The notes under the pieces were generated by a model that saw nothing but the letters and a program-made list of their open reading frames with translations, made no database searches and was not told the DNA's origin. A DNA stretch of 53,967 nucleotides from contig CAXKVV010000587.1 in assembly GCA_964058805.1 (NCBI GenBank), positions 1 to 53,967 on the forward strand, given 5' to 3'. Origin of the DNA: Schoenoplectus triqueter (Eukaryota > Streptophyta > Magnoliopsida > Poales > Cyperaceae). Below are positions 13,041 to 23,731 of the stretch, piece after piece (the first letter of the stretch is position 1; every line of letters starts with the position of its first letter). A program made the translations under genes and the position numbers.

Positions 13041-15209
13041 CTCCCAGTCTTTGGCAGGGGAGGGGAGAGAAGGAACACAAGTTGGACCCGTTCTATTTCT
13101 ATAGTTGAGTCTGGTCGGGTGACAGTAGCCACTTACGTATAGGTCCCGTCGTTGTGAGGAGGTCATGCTGGGGAGTGGGGCCTGGGCTCTAAGATTCCTT
13201 CCAAAGAAAAAAATATTAAAACATATTCTTCGGAAAATGCGAGCTCTGCTATTGAACTCTTTACCATGTCCCCCGAGTTGCAGCCTGTATGAGTCAAACT
13301 GTGGCTGCCGCTCTTAATTCGTAATTTGCAGCATTATGTACTGCGTAGTTTATGATGTATGTAATTAAAAGAGATATCGGTAGTTTGGCAAATATTTAAT
13401 TTTTTTTCTGCTAGGAATTTAATGATGAATAGCTGTAAAACATCCTGTCTATTATTGACTTATTATGGTGTACATAATGTGGGTCATAAGACGATAAAAT
13501 TAAACTAAAAGTAAGTATTACAAACTTACTAGCAGAGGAGGAAATTTGTTTAGAAATACAAAAAGGTAATGACGATGAATAAATTCTTTAAAGAAAGCAT
13601 TGGTTGGTCTCGAATAAAGAGATAAAGAAGTTGAAAAAAAAAATGTTTCAAATTCCATCCTCATGAATTCATTATTCTTTTTTAATAAAAAGAATATCAT
13701 GCATTGTCCAAACGCTTTAAGATTTTGTACGTGATGACTTTCAAGTTATAAATGAGATTATTTTTGCCCCTCGTAAACAAACACAAGTGTTTATATTTTT
13801 TTATTATATTAAAATAAGTAACATAATTTTATATAAAATTGAATTATTGTTTAAAGTCCTTACTTTAAACAGGAAAAAATGAACTGCCTTTACAATTAAA
13901 CTATTCATATTTAAGATAAATTTTACTTTCACAAAGCAAACAAGATGAAAAATATGACATACTTTTACTCCATCCTGGGATCCAAGATCATCCATCGCTC
14001 ATTCCAATTTGCAATTTCTCAACTGTTTATGAAAGCTTTACATATATTATAATTTTTTCAATTTGCAATTAATTTATACAGGTAATTTAGTTGAGAATTT
14101 AAACAGAACCACCATAATAATTACCCTATTAAAAACCTTCTTCTTTATATTTTAAAATAAGTATTTTTCATCAAGAGTTTGTAGAAAGATTATATTTTGG
14201 CTTGTAGAAGATATGAAAAAAAAATGTAAAGTCTAATTGTTGTGAGCGATTCTTTCTTTTCTTTTTTCTTCTTCTTTGTGTGTGTATTTTAACTCATTTC
14301 TCTGTAACCGCATTTAGTAGCGGAGCTTAAGTGGAAGTTTCGAGGGGGTTGATCAACACTTAAAATATAATCATTTTGTATTAAGAAAAGTTAATATTAA
14401 GTTAATATTAGTCAGATGAAAAAAAATAAACCTTGATAAATAGCAAAAAAATAATAATTAGAAATATTTGACTAGGAATGCTTAATAAGAGAAGGAAAAA
14501 ATGAGTTTGAGTAGAATTAAGAGGGGTCATATCAAAATTTAAAAGATAAATGATAAAAAAATACTTATGTCTCGTATATTTTTTCAAGTGGGGGGGGGGG
14601 GGGGGGGTCGGGGCCAATTTGCTTCAAAGAAGCTCCGCTTCTGATTGCATTCATATTTTAGTTATATTATGGTTATGATAATGTATGTATGTGTTGTGAT
14701 TTATTAAAGTTTAGGTACATGTTATTATGATAGGTACATATTCTGCCTAATTTACTCGTACAAAGATAACGCTGCTCATCAGTATATATATGTAATTGAA
14801 TACAAAATTGAAATGAAATACATAACGCACTGTTAGTGCAAAGTGATAAGAGATATATGGGAGGGGAGTTGGTGCAAAGTGGGAGTGCAATTGCAATTAC
14901 GCATGCAAATAGGCAAATTAAAAATGCCGAAAAATGAACGCATGGAGATGGAGGTGAGTCAGGCTAATAGTCGACTAATGGCAAGTGGCAGCCGCAGCCG
15001 CTTCCTTCAATTCTCAGATCTCTGGTCTCTGGATCGTTGTCGACTTGTCCTTGCTGTGTGCTTCCACTTTTCTCTGGTGCTGGAATTTTGTATTTGGAGG
15101 TGAGTCAGGCTGTTCAATTCTAACCAGAGCAGCTATTCATTGTCCGATCTTCTGTAACAAGTAATTAAATGGAACCTGTCATAAAAAATAATGCAAATCG
15201 TAACAATAA
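13041..15209 (-). promoter_or_regulatory. F-box 5' flank (array unit 1), no other gene seen
   Basis: This stretch lies upstream of the F-box start. Clear regulatory boxes could not be pinned down. It includes a run of 18 G at 14590-14607 and a GC-rich segment at about 14990-15110. An 86-codon plus-strand frame (14843-15103) recurs unchanged in units 2 and 3. It ends near a GGAG|GTGAGT donor-like site and is flanked by a 16-bp direct repeat, but has no known domain. Confidence 0.5.
14950..15111 (+). repeat. 16-bp direct repeat GGAGGTGAGTCAGGCT
   Basis: Perfect copies at 14950-14965 and 15096-15111, 146 bases apart. Both contain a consensus 5' splice site (GAG|GTGAGT). The pair recurs in units 2 and 3 of the array. 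It could mark alternative donors of an upstream or divergent non-coding exon, but no matching acceptor was identified. Confidence 0.6.
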
Positions 15210-15410
15210 TATATATATATATAGAGTGAGGCTATGGTGCTTCGCGAAGCACAAAACCTCCCGTGTTTTGCATCCGTATCTCGAATTTGAAAGTTCATAC
15301 GCTCGATCCAAACCGTTGAACATGATCTTCATATTGAAATATCTTTGGAGATCAAATTTTATATTTTTTTGAATTTTTTTATTATTTTTTAAATGAGTAT
15401 AAAATTTGCT
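15210..15410. mobile_element. One arm of a foldback element at the array junction (unit 1)
   Basis: Begins with an AT run and GAG, then GGCTATGGTGCTTCGCGAAG, and continues to an AAATTTTATATTTTTTT tract. The order matches the left arm of the intact foldback element at 48289-48723 (ACTATGGTGCTATGCATAGC, CTCCCGTGCTATG, AAATTTTATATTTTTTT). The second arm is absent; the array junction follows at once. The same arm recurs at 17680-17880 and 20152-20352. Confidence 0.65.
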
Positions 15411-15525
15411 GATCGGAGATCCGACTGAGGTAGTTGATCGGAGATCCGACTGAGGAGGTGAAGACGTCTGAGGTATCGCCGGAGACCGGCGAGGGGTCAT
15501 CAGAGGAGGAGGGAGAGGGTAGCAT
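15382..15525 (-). pseudogene. Truncated F-box 5' exon copy, array unit 2
   Basis: Starts at the same Met as the F-box gene (MLPSPSSSDDPSP) and follows it to SSVGSPINYL. It then leaves the F-box at the duplication breakpoint and reads 15 unrelated codons before a stop, 47 residues in all. No F-box helix remains. The upstream DNA is a full copy of the parental promoter region, so transcription is possible. Confidence 0.8.
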
Positions 15526-17679
15526 CTCCCAGTCTTTGGCAGGGGAGGGGAGAGAAGGAACCCGTTCTATTTCTATAGTTGAGTCTGGTCGGGTGACAGT
15601 AGCCACTTACGTATAGGTCCCGTCGTTGTGAGGAGGTCATGCTGGGGAGTGGGGCCTGGGCTCTAAGATTCCTTCCAAGGAAAAAAAATATTAAAACATA
15701 TTCTTCGGAAAATGCGAGCTCTGCTATTGAACTCTTTACCGTGTCCCCCGAGTTGCAGCCTGTATGAGTCAAACTGTGGCTGCCGCTCTTAATTCGTAAT
15801 TTGCAGCATTATGTACTGCGTAGTTTATGATGTATGTAATTAATAGAGATATCGGTAGTTTGGCAAATATTTAATTTTTTTTTCTGCTAGGAATTTAATG
15901 ATGAAGAGCTGTAAAACATCCTGTCTATTATTGACTTATTATGGTGTACATAATGTGGGTCATAAGACGATAAAATTAAACTAAAAGTAAGTATTACAAA
16001 CTTACTAGAAGAGGAGGAAATTTGTTTAGAAATACAAAAAGGTAATGACGATGAATAAATTCTTTAAAGAAAGCATTGGTTGGTCTCGAATAAAGAGATA
16101 AAGAAGTTGAAAAAAAAATGTTTCAAATTCCATCCTCATGAATTCATTATTCTTTTTTAATAAAAAGAATATCATGCATTGTCCAAACGCTTTAAGATTT
16201 TGTACGTGATGACTTTCAAGTTATAAATGAGATTATTTTTGCCCCTCGTAAACAAACACAAGTGTTTATATTTTTTTTATTACATTAAAATAAGTAACAT
16301 AATTTTATATAAAATTGAATTATTGTTTAAAGTCCTTACTTTAAACAGGAAAAAATGAACTGCCTTTACAATTAAACTATTCATATTTAAGATAAATTTT
16401 ACTTTCACAAAGCAAACAAGATGAAAAATATGGCATACTTTTACTCCATCCTGGGATCCAAGATCATCCATCGCTCATTCCAATTTGCAATTTCTCAACT
16501 GTTTATGAAAGCTTTACATATATTATAATTTTTTCAATTTGCAATTAATTTATACAGGTAATTTAGTTGAGAATTTAAACAGAACCACTATAATAATTAC
16601 CCTATTAAAAACCTTCTTCTTTATATTTTAAAATAAGTATTTTTCATCAAGAGTTTGTAGAAAGATTATATTTTGGCTTGTAGAAGATATGAAAAAAAAA
16701 ATGTAAAGTCTAATTGTTGTGAGCGATTCTTTCTTTTCTTTTTTCTTCTTCTTTGTGTGTGTATTTTAACTCATTTCTCTGTAACCGCATTTAGTAGCGG
16801 AGCTTAAGTGGAAGTTTCGAGGGGGCTGATCAACACTTAAAATATAATCATTTTGTATTAAGAAAAGTTAATATTAAGTTAATATTAGTCAGATGAAAAA
16901 AATAAACCTTGATAAACAGCAAAAAACAATAATTAGAAATATTTGACTAGGAATGCTTAATAAGAGAAGGAAAAAATGAGTTTGAGTAGAATTAAGAGGG
17001 GTCATATCAAAATTTAAAAGATAAATGATAAAAAAAATACTTATGTCTCGTATATTTTTTCAAGTGGGGGGGGGGGGTCGGGGCCAATTTGCTTCAAAGA
17101 AGCTCCGCCTCTGATTGCATTCATATTTTAGTTATATTATGGTTATGATAATGTATGTATGTGTTGTGATTTATTAAAGTTTAGGTACATGTTATTATGA
17201 TAGGTACATATTCTGCCTAATTTACTCGTACAAAGATAACGCTGCTCATCAGTATATATATGTAATTGAATACAAAATTGAAATGAAATACATAACGCAC
17301 TGTTAGTGCAAAGTGATAAGAGATATATGGGAGGGGAGTTGGTGCAAAGTGGGAGTGCAATTGCAATTACGCATGCAAATAGGCAAATTAAAAATGCCGA
17401 AAAATGAACGCATGGAGATGGAGGTGAGTCAGGCTAATAGTCGACTAATGGCAAGTGGCAGCCGCAGCCGCTTCCTTCAATTCTCAGATCTCTGGTCTCT
17501 GGATCGTTGTCGACTTGTCCTTGCTGTGTGCTTCCACTTTTCTCTGGTGCTGGAATTTTGTATTTGGAGGTGAGTCAGGCTGTTCAATTCTAACCAGAGC
17601 AGCTATTCATTGTCCGATCTTCTGTAACAAGTAATTAAATGGAACCTGTCATAAAAAATAATGCAAATCGTAACAATAA

Positions 17680-17880
17680 TATATATATATATAGAGTGAG
17701 GCTATGGTGCTTCGCGAAGCACAAAACCTCCCGTGTTTTGCATCCGTATCTCGAATTTGAAAGTTCATACGCTCGATCCAAACCGTTGAACATGATCTTC
17801 ATATTGAAATATCTTTGGAGATCAAATTTTATATTTTTTTGAATTTTTTTATTATTTTTTAAATGAGTATAAAATTTGCT
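17680..17880. mobile_element. Foldback-element arm at the array junction (unit 2)
   Basis: No difference was noticed from the arm at 15210-15410. It is followed directly by the 25-bp micro-duplication at 17881 that opens the next unit. Confidence 0.65.
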
Positions 17881-17995
17881 GATCGGAGATCCGACTGAGG
17901 TAGTTGATCGGAGATCCGACTGAGGAGGTGAAGACGTCTGAGGTATCGCCGGAGACCGGCGAGGGGTCATCAGAGGAGGAGGGAGAGGGTAGCAT
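17852..17995 (-). pseudogene. Truncated F-box 5' exon copy, array unit 3
   Basis: The translated frame matches the unit 2 fragment (47 codons, same aberrant tail RISDQQILYSFKK). It differs from the functional gene by the same missing 11 bases upstream of the Met. Confidence 0.8.
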
Positions 17996-20151
17996 CTCCC
18001 AGTCTTTGGCAGGGGAGGGGAGAGAAGGAACCCGTTCTATTTCTATAGTTGAGTCTGGTCGGGTGACAGTAGCCACTTACGTATAGGTCCCGTCGTTGTG
18101 AGGAGGTCATGCTGGGGAGTGGGGCCTGGGCTCTAAGATTCCTTCCAAGGAAAAAAAATATTAAAACATATTCTTCGGAAAATGCGAGCTCTGCTATTGA
18201 ACTCTTTACCGTGTCCCCCGAGTTGCAGCCTGTATGAGTCAAACTGTGGCTGCCGCTCTTAATTCGTAATTTGCAGCATTATGTACTGCGTAGTTTATGA
18301 TGTATGTAATTAATAGAGATATCGGTAGTTTGGCAAATATTTAATTTTTTTTTCTGCTAGGAATTTAATGATGAAGAGCTGTAAAACATCCTGTCTATTA
18401 TTGACTTATTATGGTGTACATAATGTGGGTCATAAGACGATAAAATTAAACTAAAAGTAAGTATTACAAACTTACTAGAAGAGGAGGAAATTTGTTTAGA
18501 AATACAAAAAGGTAATGACGATGAATAAATTCTTTAAAGAAAGCATTGGTTGGTCTCGAATAAAGAGATAAAGAAGTTGAAAAAAAAATGTTTCAAATTC
18601 CATCCTCATGAATTCATTATTCTTTTTTAATAAAAAGAATATCATGCATTGTCCAAACGCTTTAAGATTTTGTACGTGATGACTTTCAAGTTATAAATGA
18701 GATTATTTTTGCCCCTCGTAAACAAACACAAGTGTTTATATTTTTTTTATTACATTAAAATAAGTAACATAATTTTATATAAAATTGAATTATTGTTTAA
18801 AGTCCTTACTTTAAACAGGAAAAAATGAACTGCCTTTACAATTAAACTATTCATATTTAAGATAAATTTTACTTTCACAAAGCAAACAAGATGAAAAATA
18901 TGGCATACTTTTACTCCATCCTGGGATCCAAGATCATCCATCGCTCATTCCAATTTGCAATTTCTCAACTGTTTATGAAAGCTTTACATATATTATAATT
19001 TTTTCAATTTGCAATTAATTTATACAGGTAATTTAGTTGAGAATTTAAACAGAACCACTATAATAATTACCCTATTAAAAACCTTCTTCTTTATATTTTA
19101 AAATAAGTATTTTTCATCAAGAGTTTGTAGAAAGATTATATTTTGGCTTGTAGAAGATATGAAAAAAAAAATGTAAAGTCTAATTGTTGTGAGCGATTCT
19201 TTCTTTTCTTTTTTCTTCTTCTTTGTGTGTGTATTTTAACTCATTTCTCTGTAACCGCATTTAGTAGCGGAGCTTAAGTGGAAGTTTCGAGGGGGCTGAT
19301 CAACACTTAAAATATAATCATTTTGTATTAAGAAAAGTTAATATTAAGTTAATATTAGTCAGATGAAAAAAATAAACCTTGATAAACAGCAAAAAACAAT
19401 AATTAGAAATATTTGACTAGGAATGCTTAATAAGAGAAGGAAAAAATGAGTTTGAGTAGAATTAAGAGGGGTCATATCAAAATTTAAAAGATAAATGATA
19501 AAAAAAATACTTATGTCTCGTATATTTTTTCAAGTGGGGGGGGGGGGGGTCGGGGCCAATTTGCTTCAAAGAAGCTCCGCCTCTGATTGCATTCATATTT
19601 TAGTTATATTATGGTTATGATAATGTATGTATGTGTTGTGATTTATTAAAGTTTAGGTACATGTTATTATGATAGGTACATATTCTGCCTAATTTACTCG
19701 TACAAAGATAACGCTGCTCATCAGTATATATATGTAATTGAATACAAAATTGAAATGAAATACATAACGCACTGTTAGTGCAAAGTGATAAGAGATATAT
19801 GGGAGGGGAGTTGGTGCAAAGTGGGAGTGCAATTGCAATTACGCATGCAAATAGGCAAATTAAAAATGCCGAAAAATGAACGCATGGAGATGGAGGTGAG
19901 TCAGGCTAATAGTCGACTAATGGCAAGTGGCAGCCGCAGCCGCTTCCTTCAATTCTCAGATCTCTGGTCTCTGGATCGTTGTCGACTTGTCCTTGCTGTG
20001 TGCTTCCACTTTTCTCTGGTGCTGGAATTTTGTATTTGGAGGTGAGTCAGGCTGTTCAATTCTAACCAGAGCAGCTATTCATTGTCCGATCTTCTGTAAC
20101 AAGTAATTAAATGGAACCTGTCATAAAAAATAATGCAAATCGTAACAATAA

Positions 20152-20352
20152 TATATATATATATAGAGTGAGGCTATGGTGCTTCGCGAAGCACAAAACC
20201 TCCCGTGTTTTGCATCCGTATCTCGAATTTGAAAGTTCATACGCTCGATCCAAACCGTTGAACATGATCTTCATATTGAAATATCTTTGGAGATCAAATT
20301 TTATATTTTTTTGAATTTTTTTATTATTTTTTAAATGAGTATAAAATTTGCT
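20152..20352. mobile_element. Foldback-element arm at the array junction (unit 3)
   Basis: Third copy of the arm, followed by the micro-duplication at 20353. Its presence in every unit shows that it was already next to the breakpoint before the array expanded. Confidence 0.65.
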
Positions 20353-20467
20353 GATCGGAGATCCGACTGAGGTAGTTGATCGGAGATCCGACTGAGGAGG
20401 TGAAGACGTCTGAGGTATCGCCGGAGACCGGCGAGGGGTCATCAGAGGAGGAGGGAGAGGGTAGCAT
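20324..20467 (-). pseudogene. Truncated F-box 5' exon copy, array unit 4
   Basis: Third copy of the same 47-codon fragment. Its own upstream DNA is cut off about 970 bases away at 21437, so it carries only the proximal part of the duplicated promoter region. Confidence 0.8.
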
Positions 20468-21437
20468 CTCCCAGTCTTTGGCAGGGGAGGGGAGAGAAGG
20501 AACCCGTTCTATTTCTATAGTTGAGTCTGGTCGGGTGACAGTAGCCACTTACGTATAGGTCCCGTCGTTGTGAGGAGGTCATGCTGGGGAGTGGGGCCTG
20601 GGCTCTAAGATTCCTTCCAAGGAAAAAAAATATTAAAACATATTCTTCGGAAAATGCGAGCTCTGCTATTGAACTCTTTACCGTGTCCCCCGAGTTGCAG
20701 CCTGTATGAGTCAAACTGTGGCTGCCGCTCTTAATTCGTAATTTGCAGCATTATGTACTGCGTAGTTTATGATGTATGTAATTAATAGAGATATCGGTAG
20801 TTTGGCAAATATTTAATTTTTTTTTCTGCTAGGAATTTAATGATGAAGAGCTGTAAAACATCCTGTCTATTATTGACTTATTATGGTGTACATAATGTGG
20901 GTCATAAGACGATAAAATTAAACTAAAAGTAAGTATTACAAACTTACTAGAAGAGGAGGAAATTTGTTTAGAAATACAAAAAGGTAATGACGATGAATAA
21001 ATTCTTTAAAGAAAGCATTGGTTGGTCTCGAATAAAGAGATAAAGAAGTTGAAAAAAAAAATGTTTCAAATTCCATCCTCATGCATTCATTATTCTTTTT
21101 TAATAAAAAGAATATCATGCATTGTCCAAACGCTTTAAGATTTTGTACGTGATGACTTTCAAGTTATAAATGAGATTATTTTTGCCCCTCGTAAACAAAC
21201 ACAAGTGTTTATATTTTTTTTATTACATTAAAATAAGTAACATAATTTTATATAAAATTGAATTATTGTTTAAAGTCCTTACTTTAAACAGGAAAAAATG
21301 AACTGCCTTTACAATTAAACTATTCATATTTAAGATAAATTTTACTTTCACAAAGCAAACAAGATGAAAAATATGGCATACTTTTACTCCATCCTGGGAT
21401 CCAAGATCATCCATCGCTCATTCCAATTTGCAATTTC

Positions 21438-21441
21438 CAAT
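21438..21441. other. Filler junction between the F-box array and copia DNA
   Basis: Unit 4 matches its sister units to 21437 (GCAATTTC, continuing TCAAC in the others). Copia homology begins at 21442 (TTACAGTAGATATGG, equal to 29121 onward). The four bases CAAT between belong to neither. They repeat the nearby word CCAATTT, as expected of templated end joining. Confidence 0.75.
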
Positions 21442-23503
21442 TTACAGTAGATATGGTTATGTCTACTTGATGAGACATAAGTCTGAATCCTTTGAAAAGT
21501 TCAAGGAATTCAAGACTGAAGTAGAAAATCAACTGAATAAAAGTATTAAGGCCTTACGGTCAGACCGTGGAGGCGAATACTTAAGTTATGAGTTTACAAT
21601 GTACTTAAAAGAATGTGGGATAGTCTCACAACTCACACCTCCGGGAACGCCGCAATGGAACGGTGTTTCTGAGAGGAGGAATCGAACTCTGTTAGACATG
21701 GTTCGTTCCATGATGAGTAATACCACACTCCCAAAAATGTTTTGGGGGCACGCACTAGAAACTGCTGCACTAACAATAAATAGGGTTCCATCCAAGTCAG
21801 TAGAAAAGACTCCATATGAGTTATGGTTTGGTAAGATACCAAATATGTCTTATCTTAAAATTTAGGGTTGCAAGGTATTTGTCAAACGTTCGACTTCTGA
21901 CAAACTTGGACCCAAAGCTGATAAATGTTTTTTCGTAGGGTATCCTAAGGAAACGAAAGGATATTACTTCTATTATCAGTCCGAGAACAAGATAATTGTT
22001 GCTCGTCATGGTATATTTTTGGAGAAAGAGTTTCTCGCAAAAGGAAGTAGTGGGAGTAATGTAATACTTGAAGAAATTCAAGATACATCACACAATACAA
22101 TATCTGATACTGATCAGATAAACCCACCACTTGATTCTTCGGCTAATGAGCATTTGGAAGAACCAAATCTACAAATAGTTGTGGAAGAAGTTCTAGTCCC
22201 GAGCTCATCTACTTCAACGCAAGTTGAAATAGAACTAAATGCGCATACTGATGTGGATGAAGTTCGACAGCCTGAAGAACAAGTGCTACGAAGGTCACAT
22301 AGGACAGTTCGTGCACCTTAAAGGTACATGGGACTGCATGAAGTCTCAGTATTTGATGCTGAAGATCCTCTGACCTATGCGGAAGCAGTGGATAGACCCG
22401 ACTCTGATAAATGGCTGGAGGCCATGAGATCCGAAATACAGTCCATGTATGACAACAAGGTTTGGAACCTGGTTGCACCACTTGTTGGGGTAAAACCCAT
22501 AGCTAACAAGTGGGTTTTTTAAAAGAAAAACAGGCATGGATGATAATATGATTATTTACAAAGTACGGCTAGTAGCGAAAGGTTTCAAGCAAATTCTCGA
22601 CGTAGATTATGATGAAACTTTTTCGTCCGTAGCTATGTTTAAGTCAATTCGGATGCTCCTAGCAATTATCATATTTCATGATTATGAAATATGGCAAATG
22701 GATGTCAAAACCGTCTTCCTAAATGGAAATTTGGAAGAGGACGTGTATATGATACAGCCCATAAGTTTTGAGGATCCAAAGAATGCTGGGAAGTTATGCA
22801 AGCTTCTCAGATCCATTATGGATTGAAGCAAGCATCACGGAGTTGGAATCTTTGATTTGACGAAGAAGTCAAACAGTTTGACTTCGTCAGATGCAAAGAA
22901 GAACATTGTGTATACAGGAAAACTAGTGGGAGTGTCATCGCTATTTTAACCCTCTATGTGGACGATATACTCTTAATGGGAAATAATATTCCCCTATTGC
23001 AATCAGCCAAATCTTCATTAAAGAAAGTGTTCTCAATGAAAGATTTGGGCGAGACTGTCTATATACTAGGCATAAAGATCTATAGAGATAGATCTAAGAG
23101 ACTTATTGGATTAAGTCAAAGTACATACATTGATAAAGTGCTGAATCGGTTCAGCACGTAGAATTCTAAGAAAAGATTTCTGCCAATGAATCATGGTGCA
23201 CAGCTTAGCAAGACTCAGTGTCCTTTGACAACTGATGAGCAAAACATAATGAGTAGAGTACCATATGCTTCGGCTATTGGCTCTATCATGTACGCCATGT
23301 TGTGCACTCGCCCTGATGTCTCGTACGCTTGGAGTGTGACGAGTAGATATCAGGCTAATCCATGCTAGGAGCACTGGAATGCTGCAAAGAATATCTTTAA
23401 GTACTTAAGAAGAACTAAGGATATGTTTCTCATCTACGGTGCTGACTCGGAGCTCGTGGTAAGTGATTACACAGACGTTATCACCTCATATGAAAAATCA
23501 TAA
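21442..23503 (+). pseudogene. Truncated copia pol copy (integrase to RT/RNase H remnant)
   Basis: Starts inside the integrase core and keeps LRSDRGGEYL and the glutamate of VSERRNRTLL. It is stopped by TAG at 21863-21865, where a GCKVF segment continues in frame. RT motifs follow: QMDVKTVFLNG, then LYVDDILLMGNN near 22955. Stops occur before and after them, and the frame ends after SDYTDVITSYEKS with most of RNase H missing. I found two residue differences from the downstream copy in the integrase part (H/R in LMRHK, P/S in LPKMF); the lesions are shared. Confidence 0.9.
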
Positions 23504-23731
23504 ATAGAGGCGACGTAAAGATTTGTAAAATTGACACCGTCGGCAACACAGCTGATCCACTTGTAAGATCTCTACCTCAGGCCAAGCACTAGTTGCACAT
23601 ATCTTCTATGGGTTTGAGACACATAGGAGATTGGCTGTGAGATTTTCCTTTAAATCTGAGAGATTTATAGAATAAAGAGATTTGTATAAGGCATGGCTCA
23701 ATATGATTGACTCCAAGCTTAAGTGGGAGAT

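Larger units (their letters stand above)
12943..21437. repeat. Tandem array of the F-box 5' end and promoter, about 3.4 units
   Basis: The word AGGTAGTTGATCGG starts units at 12943, 15428, 17898 and 20370, giving spacings of 2485, 2470 and 2472. Each unit contains, in F-box orientation, the first 30 or so codons, the 5' region and about 2.3 kb of upstream DNA, then a foldback-element arm, then a 25-bp micro-duplication (GATCGGAGATCCGACTGAGG plus TAGTT) before the next unit. Units 2, 3 and the partial unit 4 are nearly identical and share variants that the gene-attached unit 1 lacks (for example TAATAGAG against TAAAAGAG near 13371). This suggests later amplification of one derived copy. Unit 4 stops at 21437. 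Confidence 0.95.

Noticed and set aside
12599..13132. Overlapping frames on both strands across the F-box exon (Pro/Ser-rich and Arg/Gly-rich)
   Set aside because: Frame shadows of a GC-rich exon; only the F-box frame shows a domain and splices in phase to the second exon.
21428..21865. A 145-codon frame starting in F-box array DNA and reading into integrase
   Set aside because: The start lies in the array remnant; the fusion is an accident of the filler junction, and the integrase part is truncated and stopped.
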